Shown: positions 18,610-28,180 of the stretch, in pieces
Numbering within the stretch: position 1 is the stretch's first letter
How the letters are laid out: each line of letters opens with the position of its first letter
NCBI GenBank assembly: GCA_026126105.1
Contig: JAHCJV010000010.1
Location: forward strand, 1 to 64,000
Direction of reading: 5' to 3'
DNA: 64,000 bases
Origin: Enhydrobacter sp.
GTDB lineage: Bacteria; Pseudomonadota; Alphaproteobacteria; Reyranellales; Reyranellaceae
Made by a program: the position numbers and the translations under genes
The notes under the pieces: model-generated
The model's database searches: none
Seen by the model: the letters and a program-made list of their open reading frames with translations, nothing else
What the model was told of the DNA's origin: nothing

Positions 18610-19625
18610 CAGGCTTCTCCTTCCCCAATATCGATTTTCACCGGATTGCCCCGCATGAAATGGGCCAGAATCGTTTCGGGCGCGAGATCGCGAACGATGA
18701 AGACGAGACGGCTGCTATGATCGCCGTCAGGCCAGTCCGCAAGCCAGCGCGGCGGGTACATCGTGTGCTGCACGGCGTGAATGGCGGCCGGTCGGCCGTC
18801 GCCGTCGGCGAACGCGATCAATCCTTTCACGCGCAGCAGGTTCTCGCCGTGCTCCTGGGCAAGCCGCCCGAGCGCCATCGCGAACTCGAGTCGAGTCATC
18901 GGTTGCCGCAGTCGCAGGCAGAGCGACACGATGCCGTGGGCATGGATCGCTTCGGCACGCAACCGCGACCGCGCCAGGGCGATCGGGGCCCCGCCGAACA
19001 GGGCGGCAGCCGCGTCGACCGCCACGCCGTCCACCACGCGCGCGATCGGGTTGAGAGTCGTGAGATGCGCCAGGAGTTCGGGCGCCGCTGGCGCCAGGTC
19101 CGTCTTTGTCAGCACCAGCAGGTCGGCGCTGGCGGCCTGCGCGGTCGCCTCGGGAAAGCGCTTCAAAGTCGACGAGCCGGCAATGGAGTCGATTGTCGCC
19201 ACCACCCTGTCGAGACGCAGCGACGCTTCGAGATAGGCATCGGCGGAAAGCGTGTAGAGGATGGGCGCGGGATCGGCCAGCCCGCTGGTCTCGAGTGCAA
19301 TGCGCCGGAAGGGCGGGCGTCCGCTGTCGCGGCGGCGATCGACCAGTCGGTAGAGCGTGTCGGCGAGGCCCTGGCGGACGGCGCAGCAGGTGCAGCCGTT
19401 GGGCAGGTCGACGATGCCTTCCGACTCCGCCTCGATCAGCAGGTGATCGAGGGCGACCGCGCCGAACTCGCTGATCACCACCGCCGTGTCGGCGAGATCG
19501 GGAGTCGCCAGCACGCGGCCCAGGAACGTCGTCTTGCCACTGCCGAGAAAGCCGGTCAGCACCGAGAGCGGAATTGGCTCCTCCGGAACGGCGGCGAGGC
19601 CTTTCAGGCCGGGCGCCATGCTCAC
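18609..19625 (-). CDS. COG0523/CobW-type GTPase metallochaperone
   Basis: A 338-residue G3E-family GTPase. Walker A is GFLGSGKT (25-32), the metal-binding CxCC motif is C78-T-C80-C81 in NGCTCCAVRQGL, and LVLTKTDL is the guanine-specificity motif. The C-terminal CobW_C domain starts around residue 225. Such proteins load Zn, Co or Fe into client enzymes. The directly coupled client here is the metallohydrolase downstream (1-bp overlap). The upstream MDR gene overlaps it by 4 bp. Confidence 0.92.
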   Translation of the reverse strand: MSMAPGLKGLAAVPEEPIPLSVLTGFLGSGKTTFLGRVLATPDLADTAVVISEFGAVALDHLLIEAESEGIVDLPNGCTCCAVRQGLADTLYRLVDRRRDSGRPPFRRIALETSGLADPAPILYTLSADAYLEASLRLDRVVATIDSIAGSSTLKRFPEATAQAASADLLVLTKTDLAPAAPELLAHLTTLNPIARVVDGVAVDAAAALFGGAPIALARSRLRAEAIHAHGIVSLCLRLRQPMTRLEFAMALGRLAQEHGENLLRVKGLIAFADGDGRPAAIHAVQHTMYPPRWLADWPDGDHSSRLVFIVRDLAPETILAHFMRGNPVKIDIGEGEA

Positions 19626-20545
19626 CGCACCTTGAGGACCAGCTTGCCTTTCAGGTGGCGGGCGGCGCTGACGGCGAGGGCCTCCGCCGCCTGTGCAAGG
19701 CTGTACTCGGTGACGTGCGGGGCGCGGACGGCGCCGAGCCGACGGAGTTCGAGGATGCGCTCGAGATGTGGGCGGTCGCGACCGACGGCCGGCCGCAGCG
19801 CCGTGACGTCACTGCGCTCCGGCTTCGGCGCCTGGGCGCCGGACGCGATGAAGGCGGCGCGTCCGCCCGGCTTGAGAACGGCGAACGATCGGCTGGCGAC
19901 GTCGCCGCCGACGGTTTCGAACACCGCATCGCAATCGCTCACGGCCTGGGTGAAATCGGTCGTGTTGTAATCGATGACCTGGTCGGCGCCGAGCTCGAGC
20001 AGGTAGTCCCGGTTCGCCGCGCTGGCGGTGGTGATGACGCGTGCCCCGATATGCTTCGCAAGCTGGATCGCAAAGCCTGCCACGCCGCCGGCACCGCCCT
20101 GGATGAGGATCGTCTCGCCCGACTTCAGCTTCAGCGAGTCTTCGATGGAGCGCAGGGCGGTCAGGCCGGTGAGGGCGAGCGCCGCGGCCTCGACATGCGT
20201 CATGCCGGCAGGCTTCCTCGCGACGATGGCGGCGCCGATCGCGATCTTCTCGCAATAGGTTCCATCGCGTCCGGTTTCCAGCACGCCGAAAACTTCATCG
20301 CCGACTTTCAGGTCCTGCACGCCCGCGCCGACCGCGCTGATGACGCCGGAGAAATCGCGCCCCAGGATCATGGGGAATTTGGGCTGGCCGCCGTACTCGC
20401 CGCCGCACACCTTCGCGTCGGCGCCGTTGATACTGGCGGCAACGGTGTCGACGACGACCTGCCCTGGCCCGGCGATCGGATCGGGAAGGTCGCCGTAGGT
20501 GAGGACCTCGGGTCCGCCGAACTTTTCGATGTAAGCAGCTTTCAT
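19622..20545 (-). CDS. zinc-independent MDR oxidoreductase (quinone oxidoreductase-like)
   Basis: A 307-residue enzyme. The MKAAYIEKFGGPEVL start at 20545 is chosen because it begins the conserved fold; the frame opens at 20581. The NADPH motif is ILIQGGAGGVAGFAIQLAK. There is no structural-zinc Cys cluster, which fits the QOR/enoyl-reductase branch. It probably reduces a quinone or activated alkene with NADPH. It is the first gene of a minus-strand operon with the GTPase and hydantoinase, although its link to hydantoin chemistry is unclear. Confidence 0.9.
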   Translation of the reverse strand: MKAAYIEKFGGPEVLTYGDLPDPIAGPGQVVVDTVAASINGADAKVCGGEYGGQPKFPMILGRDFSGVISAVGAGVQDLKVGDEVFGVLETGRDGTYCEKIAIGAAIVARKPAGMTHVEAAALALTGLTALRSIEDSLKLKSGETILIQGGAGGVAGFAIQLAKHIGARVITTASAANRDYLLELGADQVIDYNTTDFTQAVSDCDAVFETVGGDVASRSFAVLKPGGRAAFIASGAQAPKPERSDVTALRPAVGRDRPHLERILELRRLGAVRAPHVTEYSLAQAAEALAVSAARHLKGKLVLKVR

Positions 20546-20700
20546 GACGTGCATGTCCTTGCAACGGAGCGTGAGGGGCATCGTCCCCCAGCGCCTTCAT
20601 CTGCGCAACCGCGCCGCGGTGCATGCACCACTGTGCCCGGAGCCCGAGGCCTGTCATAAGGCGAGGGTAAGACGACGAGCGTTGGCAGGGGTGATCATCG

Positions 20701-22413
20701 ATGACTTGGGCAGATCGCGCGGGCAGCGTTTTCGCGTGCGAGAAGACTCCGGTGACGGCCTCGCGCGGCATGGCCGTCACGAACCACCCGCTGGCATCGG
20801 CGGCCGCTGCTGAAATGATGGCTTCCGGCGGCAACGCCATCGATGCGACGGTTGCGGCGCTGTTCACCCTGACCGTCGTCGAACCGATGATGGTTGGCAT
20901 TTTCGGCGGCGGCACGGCGCTCATCCGGCTTGCCGACGGCCGGGAAATCGTCATCGATGGTCTGTCGACCGCCCCTTCGATGACTCGGCCGGACAGCTTC
21001 ACGCCGGTTTCGGACAGCTGGCCGACCTACATGGAGACCGAAGGTTGGGCCAATCGCGTCGGACCCAAGGCGGTGGCCGTGCCCGGCAACCTGATGGCCT
21101 GGTGTGAGGTCGCCGAGCGGTTCGGCCGCCTGCCGCTGTCCACCCTGATCGAGCCCGCCATCCGCCACGCCTCGCGCGGTTTCGCAGTTACGCCTTATCT
21201 TGCCACCTCGATCGCCGACACGGCTTTCGACCTGTGCAAGGACGAAGCGATCGCCTTGGTCTTCCTGCCGGGGGGCAAGCCGCTCGTCGCGGGCGACCGG
21301 CTCGTGCAGGCCGATTACGCGGATACCCTGAGCGGGATTGCACGGAACGGGCCAGCGTTCCTGTATGGCGGCGCGCTCGGGCGCCGGGTCGCCGACTATC
21401 TCGAGAAGATCGGCTCGTTCATCCGCTTCCAGGATCTCGAACAGTACAGCACGGTGCAGCGCGAACCGGTGCGCGGCACCTATCGCGGGGTCGAGATCGT
21501 CGGACCGCCGCCGCCCTGCTCCGGTGGCGTCCACACCATCCAGATCCTCAACATGCTCGAGGCATTCGACCTCGGGACGCTGGGCTTCGGCACGCCCGAG
21601 ACGGTTCATCTCGTGCTCGAGTGCCTCAAGATCGCGGCGGCCGACCGGCGCGCGGCGACTGCGGACCCGGCCTTCGTCGACGTGCCCATGGCGCGCCTGA
21701 TCTCCAAGGCCTATGCCGCCGAGTGCCGGGCGCAGATCAGGACGGACCGTGCCGGCACTTTCGAGTCGCGCGTGCTGTCGAACGAATCTCAGAACACCAC
21801 GCATGTCACGATCGCTGACGCCGAGGGCAACGTCGTCACCTCGACGCAGACGCTCAACAGCCTGTTCGGCTCGCGCATCATGATCCCGGGCACCGGCATC
21901 ATCCCCAACAACTACATGCTGCTGTTCGATCCGCACCCAGGGCAGGCCCTGTCGCTGATGCCCGGCAAGCGCATCACCAGCGGCATCACGGCGCTGCTCG
22001 GCAAGCGCGACGGCAAGCCGATCTTCGCGCTCGGACTGCCCGGCGCGCATCGCATTCCCGCCGCGGCGATGCAGACCGTCCTCAACATCGTCGACCACGG
22101 CATGAGCCTGCAGGAAGCGGTCGAAGCGCCCCGCGTCTTCACGCAAGGGCAGGAGGCCGAGATCGAAAAGGGCTTTCCCGAGTCGGTGCGGTCGACGCTG
22201 GCGGCGATGGGCCATCCGGTCGTCGCCGTCGACCACGTGGCCGGCGGCATGTGCGCCATCGATTTCCGCACCGATGGCGGCATGACAGGTGCCGCCTGCT
22301 GGCGCGCCGACGGAACGCCGCTCGGAATCGGCGGCGGGCTGGCACGCAAGGGCACCCACTTTTTCACCGACCCGCGCGGCATCGCGGCCCGTGCCGCGGC
22401 GGCGACGTCATGA
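20701..22413 (+). CDS. gamma-glutamyltransferase family protein
   Basis: A 570-residue Ntn-hydrolase. The maturation and nucleophile site is T366 in NTTHVTIADAEGN, followed by the oxyanion region around GSRIMIPGTGI. The N-terminal domain has MAVTNHPLASAAAAEMMASGGNA-type features. No signal peptide is seen, so it is probably cytoplasmic, unlike E. coli Ggt. It could cleave gamma-glutamyl peptides or act as a related amide hydrolase (several cytoplasmic paralogues are oxamate- or ureido-type amidases). It lies upstream of a peptide importer on the same strand. Confidence 0.9.
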   Translation: MTWADRAGSVFACEKTPVTASRGMAVTNHPLASAAAAEMMASGGNAIDATVAALFTLTVVEPMMVGIFGGGTALIRLADGREIVIDGLSTAPSMTRPDSFTPVSDSWPTYMETEGWANRVGPKAVAVPGNLMAWCEVAERFGRLPLSTLIEPAIRHASRGFAVTPYLATSIADTAFDLCKDEAIALVFLPGGKPLVAGDRLVQADYADTLSGIARNGPAFLYGGALGRRVADYLEKIGSFIRFQDLEQYSTVQREPVRGTYRGVEIVGPPPPCSGGVHTIQILNMLEAFDLGTLGFGTPETVHLVLECLKIAAADRRAATADPAFVDVPMARLISKAYAAECRAQIRTDRAGTFESRVLSNESQNTTHVTIADAEGNVVTSTQTLNSLFGSRIMIPGTGIIPNNYMLLFDPHPGQALSLMPGKRITSGITALLGKRDGKPIFALGLPGAHRIPAAAMQTVLNIVDHGMSLQEAVEAPRVFTQGQEAEIEKGFPESVRSTLAAMGHPVVAVDHVAGGMCAIDFRTDGGMTGAACWRADGTPLGIGGGLARKGTHFFTDPRGIAARAAAATS

Positions 22414-22441
22414 TGCGCTTCCCATCCTGCGAGTTCGTGCC

Positions 22442-23455
22442 ATGAAGGCAATTCAAGCAACCTCTCTGTCGTCTCTCGACGGCTATGCCGAAGTCGACAT
22501 TGCGGCGCCCGAGCCGTCGGCTTCCGAGGTCCGCATCACCGTTGCCGCCTGCGGCGTCGGCTATGTCGACGCGCTCGTCGCGCTCGGTCGCTATCAGGTG
22601 AAACCGCCGTTGCCGCATATCCCCGGGGGCGAGATATCGGGCTGGATCGATGCGGTCGGCAGGGGCGTCGGCGACTTCGCCGTCGGCGATCGGGTAATCG
22701 CCCAGGTGCGCGGCGGCTTTGCCGAGCAGGCGATCGCCGACGTTCGGTCGGTGAAGCGCCTGCCCGCGAGGATGGCGTTTGAGCAGGCTGCGGGCTTCCG
22801 CATCAACTATGTGACGGCGCTGCACGGCTTGCGTGATCGCGCCCATCTCGCGGCCGGCGAACGGCTCCTGGTCTTCGGCGCGGCGGGCGGCGTTGGACTG
22901 GCCGCCGTCCAGATAGGGCATCTGCTGGGCGCCACCGTGATCGCCGTCGCCTCGACCGCGGAGAAGAGGGCGCTGGCGGCGCGGCATGGCGCTGCGATCA
23001 CGATCGACCGCGACGCCGAAGGCTGGCGGGATCGGCTGAAGGCGGCGGTCGGCGGCGGCATCGACGTGGTCTTCGACCCGGTATGCGGGCCGCTGTTCCA
23101 GCCCGCCTTCCGCTCGCTCAAATGGGGCGGACGTCATCTGGTCGTGGGCTTCGTCGGCGGGCCGATTCCGGCGCTGCCGGCGAACCTGCCGTTGATGAAG
23201 GGCGCGTCGCTGGTCGGCGTCGATTACCGTCAGTTCGCGCAGGTGTTCGAAGAAGATCGGGCTGACGCCGAACTCGACGAGTTGCTGGGCTGGGTCGGCG
23301 AGGGACGTCTCGACCCGCCAACCGGGCGCATCTTTTCCTTCGCGGACCACCGCGACGCTCTGGCCTATGCGTTGAGCGGTGAGGGCGTGGCCAAGACGGT
23401 GCTGGCCGTGCATCGTGACCCGGCATCGCGCCAGACGGAGACAGGACGCGTATGA
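22442..23455 (+). CDS. MDR-family NADPH:quinone oxidoreductase
   Basis: A 337-residue MDR enzyme from ATG 22442. The conserved start is MKAIQATSLSSLDGY, the cofactor motif is LLVFGAAGGVGLAAVQIG, and there are no zinc-site Cys residues. It is most like the QOR/acryloyl-reductase group. Its stop overlaps the next ATG (ATGA at 23452), so it is translated together with the fumarylacetoacetase-family gene. The substrate is unknown. Confidence 0.9.
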   Translation: MKAIQATSLSSLDGYAEVDIAAPEPSASEVRITVAACGVGYVDALVALGRYQVKPPLPHIPGGEISGWIDAVGRGVGDFAVGDRVIAQVRGGFAEQAIADVRSVKRLPARMAFEQAAGFRINYVTALHGLRDRAHLAAGERLLVFGAAGGVGLAAVQIGHLLGATVIAVASTAEKRALAARHGAAITIDRDAEGWRDRLKAAVGGGIDVVFDPVCGPLFQPAFRSLKWGGRHLVVGFVGGPIPALPANLPLMKGASLVGVDYRQFAQVFEEDRADAELDELLGWVGEGRLDPPTGRIFSFADHRDALAYALSGEGVAKTVLAVHRDPASRQTETGRV

Positions 23456-24336
23456 AGCTCGTGACCATCCGGCATCAAGGCCATCGTAAGGTCGGCGTGA
23501 TCCGTCCGGGCACGGATCGGATCTGGCTGCTCGAGGAGATGCTCGGCCGTCCGGTCGGCGACATGCTGGCGATCCTTCCGGAACTCGAGGCGATCAGGAA
23601 GACGGCAACCTTCGCCGGTGACGGAGTCGCGGCGTCGGATGTCCGGATCGAGGCGCCGATCCCGCGCCCGGCACGCAACGTCTTCTGCGTCGGCAAGAAC
23701 TACCACGAGCACGCAAAGGAGTTCACCCGCAGCGGCTTCGACAGCAGCGCGAGCTCGGCCGCAGACGCCATTCCCACCGCGCCAATCATTTTCACCAAGG
23801 CGCCGGAATGCGTGATCGCCGACGGCGACGACATCCTTTATCCGACCGGAATCAGCGACAGTCTCGATTATGAGGCCGAGCTCGCCGTCGTGATCGGGCG
23901 CCGCGGGCGAGGAATACCCAAGTCGCGCGCGTACGACCACGTCTGCGGCTACACGATCGTCAACGACGTCACGGCGCGCGACCTGCAGGCGCGGCACAAG
24001 CAATGGTTCCTCGGCAAGTCGCTCGACACCTTTTGTCCGATGGGCCCGTGGCTGGTCACGGCAGACGAAGTCGATCCGGAGAACCTGACCGTCAAATGCT
24101 GGGTCAATGACGAGCTGCGCCAGGACGCCAACACGCGCGACCTGATCTTCGACATCCCGACCCTGGTCGAGACGATCTCCGCCGGCATGACCCTTCAGCC
24201 GGGCGACGTGATCGCGACTGGCACGCCGGTAGGCGTCGGCATCGGCTTCACCCCGCCCAGGTTCCTGCGGCCCGGCGATCGCGTGACGATCGAGATCGAA
24301 GGCCTGGGCAGGCTGAGCAACAGGGTGAAGGCATAA
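23452..24336 (+). CDS. fumarylacetoacetate hydrolase family protein
   Basis: A 294-residue FAH-fold enzyme. The metal-binding region reads DYEAELAVVIGRRGRG, with downstream GYTIVNDVTARDLQ, GKSLDTFCPMGPW and ATGTPVGVG, all family landmarks. Members hydrolyse acylpyruvates, hydrate 2-oxopentenoates or decarboxylate oxaloacetate-like acids. It is coupled to the MDR enzyme by a 4-bp overlap and ends a three-gene run beginning with the gamma-glutamyltransferase gene. Confidence 0.9.
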   Translation: MKLVTIRHQGHRKVGVIRPGTDRIWLLEEMLGRPVGDMLAILPELEAIRKTATFAGDGVAASDVRIEAPIPRPARNVFCVGKNYHEHAKEFTRSGFDSSASSAADAIPTAPIIFTKAPECVIADGDDILYPTGISDSLDYEAELAVVIGRRGRGIPKSRAYDHVCGYTIVNDVTARDLQARHKQWFLGKSLDTFCPMGPWLVTADEVDPENLTVKCWVNDELRQDANTRDLIFDIPTLVETISAGMTLQPGDVIATGTPVGVGIGFTPPRFLRPGDRVTIEIEGLGRLSNRVKA

Positions 24337-24502
24337 GCGGGCTATTGGTCCAACTTGGCGCGTCCGGATGCCCCACAGCATTCGCTCGCTTCCGCTGCGC
24401 GATAAGCTTACACTAGGCTGAATACGCCCATCCATAAGGGCAGCCAGGTCACGCAAAGTGGCGGGCGAAAGTGTGAACAGGGACGAAACGCTGCGAGGCT
24501 CA

Positions 24503-25501
24503 ATGTCGGCACTCCTCGACGTGAGGAATCTGCATACTGAATTTCGGACCGGTGCCGGGTTGGTGCGCGCCGTCGACGGCGTTTCCTACACGGTCGATCC
24601 CGGCGAAACCGTCGCCATCGTCGGCGAGAGCGGGTCGGGCAAATCGGTCGGCGCCATGTCGATTCTGCGCCTCATTCCCGATCCGCCGGGCCGGATCACC
24701 GAGGGCCAGATCCTGTTTGGCGGCCGCGACCTGCTCGGCCTGTCCCCCGAGGAAATGCGGGCGGTGCGCGGCAGCGAAATCGGCATGGTCTTCCAGGAAC
24801 CGATGACGTCGCTCAACCCGGTCCTGACGATCGGGCGGCAGATGACCGAGACGCTGCAGCAGCATCGCGGGGCGGACCGCGCAACAGCCGACCGGCGCGC
24901 CGTCGAGCTTCTTTCCCTCGTCGGGATCTCAGACCCTGAGCGCCGACTGCGCCAGTATCCCCACCAGCTTTCCGGCGGCATGCGCCAGCGTATCATGATC
25001 GCCATCGCGCTCACCTGTGAGCCGAAGCTGATCATCGCCGACGAGCCGACCACGGCGCTCGATGTGACGATCCAGGCACAGATCCTCGAGCTGATGACCG
25101 GCCTGACGCGCCGCCTCAACGTCGCGCTGATCATCATCACCCACAATCTCGGCGTGGTCGCGCGCTATGCGAAGCGCGTCAATGTCATGTACGCCGGCCG
25201 CATCGTCGAGAGCGGCCCGGCGGCGGACGTTTATCACGACCCGCGCCACCCCTATACGATCGCCCTGCTGCGCTCCGTTCCACGGCTCGACCGGCCTCGC
25301 CAGGCGCGGCTCGATCCCGTCGAGGGCCAGCCGCCCGACCTGACGCGTCTCGACCGCGGTTGCGCCTTCCGCCCACGCTGCCGGTTCGCGATCGCCGCCT
25401 GTGCCGAGGCCCGGCCGCCGCTCGAGGCGGCGGGCGCGGCCGGCCACCTGTCGGCCTGTTTTCGGCGCGACGAGCTGGGCGCTGCGCAGGCTGCGGCATG
25501 A
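24503..25501 (+). CDS. peptide ABC transporter ATP-binding protein (OppD/DppD type)
   Basis: A 332-residue ATPase from ATG 24503 (the frame is open to 24458). Walker A GESGSGKS is at 41-48, the signature [12 protein letters not shown] and Walker [14 protein letters not shown] follow, and the oligopeptide-type C-terminal extension has Cys residues ([15 protein letters not shown]). It energises import of peptides or similar solutes. Its stop overlaps the ATG of the second ATPase (ATGA at 25498). About 165 bp separate it from the FAH-family gene, room for its own promoter. Confidence 0.95.
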   Translation: MSALLDVRNLHTEFRTGAGLVRAVDGVSYTVDPGETVAIVGESGSGKSVGAMSILRLIPDPPGRITEGQILFGGRDLLGLSPEEMRAVRGSEIGMVFQEPMTSLNPVLTIGRQMTETLQQHRGADRATADRRAVELLSLVGISDPERRLRQYPHQLSGGMRQRIMIAIALTCEPKLIIADEPTTALDVTIQAQILELMTGLTRRLNVALIIITHNLGVVARYAKRVNVMYAGRIVESGPAADVYHDPRHPYTIALLRSVPRLDRPRQARLDPVEGQPPDLTRLDRGCAFRPRCRFAIAACAEARPPLEAAGAAGHLSACFRRDELGAAQAAA

Positions 25502-26493
25502 CCGGTATCGCCGCCGACCGGCCGCTGCTCGAGGTGCGGGGACTGCGCATGCACTTCCCGATCTCCGAGGGAATCCTGATGCGCCGGCAGATCGGCGAAG
25601 TGAAGGCGGTCGACGGGGTCGACTTCAGCCTGCGGCGCGGCGAAACATTGGGGCTGGTGGGCGAGAGCGGCTGCGGAAAGACGACGACCGGACGCTGCAT
25701 CCTGCAGCTCGAGCGCCCGACGGCCGGTGAGATCATCTACGACGGCGTCGACATCAACTCTCTGCCGCGACGGGACATGCTGGCGCTGCGGCGGCGCATC
25801 CAGGTGATCTTCCAGGATCCCTACAGCTCGCTCAATCCGCGTATGAAGGTGGGAGACATCATCGGCGAGCCGATCATGGTGCACGGCCTCGCGGCAGATG
25901 CGACCAGGCGCGCGGCGCGGGTGCGCGAGCTGCTGTCGGTCTGCGGGCTCGATCCCAATTTCGCCGACCGCTACCCGCACGAGATGTCGGGCGGCCAGCG
26001 GCAGCGCGTGGGTATCGCCCGCGCCCTGGCGCTGGAGCCCGAGTTCATCGTCTGCGACGAGGCGGTTTCGGCGCTCGACGTGTCGATCCAGGCGCAGGTG
26101 ATCAACCTTCTGGAAGACCTGCGCGAACGCTTCGGGCTGACCTACCTGTTCATCGCCCACGACCTGTCGGTCGTGCGTCACCTCTGCCAGCGTGTGGCGG
26201 TGATGTATCTCGGCCGCATCGTCGAGCTCGCCGAATGCGACGAGCTGTTCGACAATCCGCTACATCCCTATACGCGCGCGCTGCTGGGCGCGGTGCCGAT
26301 ACCCGATCCGACGATCGAGGCTGGCCGGGTCTTCCAGCCGGTGCGCGGCGAGGTGCCGAGCCCGATCAATCCGCCGTCCGGCTGCGTCTTCCATCCGCGC
26401 TGCGTGCTCGCCGTCGAGAGCTGCAAGCAGGCGCGGCCCGAATTGCGCGAATTGAAACCCGGCCACTGGGTCGCCTGCACCCAGGTCAGCTGA
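25498..26493 (+). CDS. peptide ABC transporter ATP-binding protein (OppF/DppF type)
   Basis: A 331-residue ATPase, partner of the preceding one. It has Walker A GESGCGKT (55-62), the signature [17 protein letters not shown], Walker [14 protein letters not shown] and the C-terminal oligopeptide/dipeptide extension with SGCVFHPRC. The longer loop after strand one ([14 protein letters not shown]) is typical of OppF. It is coupled by ATGA to the OppD-type gene and followed after 45 bp by the binding protein. Confidence 0.95.
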   Translation: MTGIAADRPLLEVRGLRMHFPISEGILMRRQIGEVKAVDGVDFSLRRGETLGLVGESGCGKTTTGRCILQLERPTAGEIIYDGVDINSLPRRDMLALRRRIQVIFQDPYSSLNPRMKVGDIIGEPIMVHGLAADATRRAARVRELLSVCGLDPNFADRYPHEMSGGQRQRVGIARALALEPEFIVCDEAVSALDVSIQAQVINLLEDLRERFGLTYLFIAHDLSVVRHLCQRVAVMYLGRIVELAECDELFDNPLHPYTRALLGAVPIPDPTIEAGRVFQPVRGEVPSPINPPSGCVFHPRCVLAVESCKQARPELRELKPGHWVACTQVS

Positions 26494-26538
26494 ACGGCGT
26501 ACTTCAAAGAGGCACAACAAATCGAAAGGGAGGAAAAA

Positions 26539-28149
26539 ATGAACGCACCGATAAAGTGGCTGGCGACGGGCCTGTCCATGGCACTAACAGCCGCGTTGGT
26601 CGCGACGCCGGCGCTCGGCGAGACACCCAAGCGCGGTGGCATCCTCACCTATATGATACCGGCCGATGCGCCGCCCAGCCTCGACGGGCACAAGGAGAAT
26701 ACCTTCGCGACGCTGCATGCGACCGCGCCGTTCTACAGCACCCTGATCGCGGTCAATCCCGAAAATCCCTCGTCGACGACCGACTTCGTCTGCGACCTCT
26801 GCACCGAAATGCCGAAGCCCACGGACGACGGCAAGACCTACACGTTCAAGATCCGCAAGGACGTGAAGTTCCACGACGGCACGCCGCTCACCGCCGCCGA
26901 CGTCGCCAAGAACTGGCAGTACATCATCAATCCGCCGGAAGGCGTCTCGAGTGCTCGAGAGAGCTACATGGTGATGGTCGACAAGGTCGAGAACCCCGAT
27001 CCGGAGACCGTCATTTTCAAGCTGAAGTTCGCCACCTCCGCCTTCATACCGGCTCTGGCCGATCCCTTCGCCTATATCTACAAGAAGGACCAACTGGAGA
27101 AGGATCCGCGCTGGTTCGAGAAGAACATCATGGGGTCGGGTCCCTTCAAGTTCGTCTCCTACGAGACCGGGCAATCCATGAAGGGCGAGCGCAACCCGGA
27201 TTATTATCACAAGGGGCAGCCCTACCTCGACGGCTTCGTCGCCATCTTCGCCGCCAAGCAGTCGGTTCGGGTCGATGCGATCCGCGCCGACCGTGCTGCC
27301 ACCGAGTTCCGCGGCATGCCGCCGTCGGCGCGCGATCAGCTGGTCAAGGAGCTCGGAGACAAGGTCACTGTCCAGACCAGCGACTGGAACTGCGTCAATC
27401 TGATCACGCCCAATCAGAAGAGGAAGCCGTTCGACGATGTGCGGGTGCGGCGCGCCCTCGCGCTTGCGATCGACAAGTGGAAGGGCGCTCCGGCGCTGTC
27501 CAAGATCGCGACGGTCCATACCGTGGGCGGCCTCGTATTCCCCGGCTCGTCGATGGCGCCGACCAAGGAGGAGATGGAGAAGATGGTCGGCTACTGGCCG
27601 GACATCGAGAAGTCGCGCGCCGAGGCAAGGAAGCTGCTCAAGGAAGCGGGAGCCGAGGGCCTCAAATTCGAGCTGATGAATCGCAACGTCGACCAGCCCT
27701 ACAAGTTCATCGGGACGTGGGCGATCGACGAGTGGAGCAAGATCGGCCTGCAAGTCACCCAGAAGGTGCTGCCGACCGGCCCCTTCTATGACGCCCTGCG
27801 CAACGGCACCTTCGACGTGACCGTCGAGTTCAACTGCCAGAACGTCGTCAATCCGGTGCTCGACGTCGCCAAGGTGCTGCCGAAATCCGTCTATCCCGAG
27901 AACTACGGCGGCTACGAGGATCCGAAGCTGATCGAGCTCTACAACGCCATGCTGCACGAAACCGATCCCGCACAGCAGCGGATCAAGATGCGCGCCCTCG
28001 AAGTCTACGCCCTCGACACACAGGTCAACACGATCATGACCCCGTGGTGGAACCGCATCCTCGTCCAGCGTTCGTACCTCAAGGGCTGGAAGATCAGCCC
28101 GAGCCACTACCTCAACCTCAACCTGGCCAACGTCTGGCTCGACAAGTAG
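26539..28149 (+). CDS. peptide ABC transporter substrate-binding protein (SBP family 5)
   Basis: A 536-residue periplasmic receptor. The signal peptide is MNAPIKWLATGLSMALTAAL with probable cleavage after ATPALG. It then has the family-5 opening KRGGILTYMIPADAPPSLDG and a typical internal KFHDGTPLTAADVAKNW. A GGAGG-type ribosome site precedes the ATG. It should determine what the importer takes up; the family covers oligopeptides, glutathione, opines and nickel. It lies between the ATPase and permease genes. Confidence 0.95.
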   Translation: MNAPIKWLATGLSMALTAALVATPALGETPKRGGILTYMIPADAPPSLDGHKENTFATLHATAPFYSTLIAVNPENPSSTTDFVCDLCTEMPKPTDDGKTYTFKIRKDVKFHDGTPLTAADVAKNWQYIINPPEGVSSARESYMVMVDKVENPDPETVIFKLKFATSAFIPALADPFAYIYKKDQLEKDPRWFEKNIMGSGPFKFVSYETGQSMKGERNPDYYHKGQPYLDGFVAIFAAKQSVRVDAIRADRAATEFRGMPPSARDQLVKELGDKVTVQTSDWNCVNLITPNQKRKPFDDVRVRRALALAIDKWKGAPALSKIATVHTVGGLVFPGSSMAPTKEEMEKMVGYWPDIEKSRAEARKLLKEAGAEGLKFELMNRNVDQPYKFIGTWAIDEWSKIGLQVTQKVLPTGPFYDALRNGTFDVTVEFNCQNVVNPVLDVAKVLPKSVYPENYGGYEDPKLIELYNAMLHETDPAQQRIKMRALEVYALDTQVNTIMTPWWNRILVQRSYLKGWKISPSHYLNLNLANVWLDK

Positions 28150-28180
28150 CGGACACCGGGAGAGTGCATCGGGGATCCGT

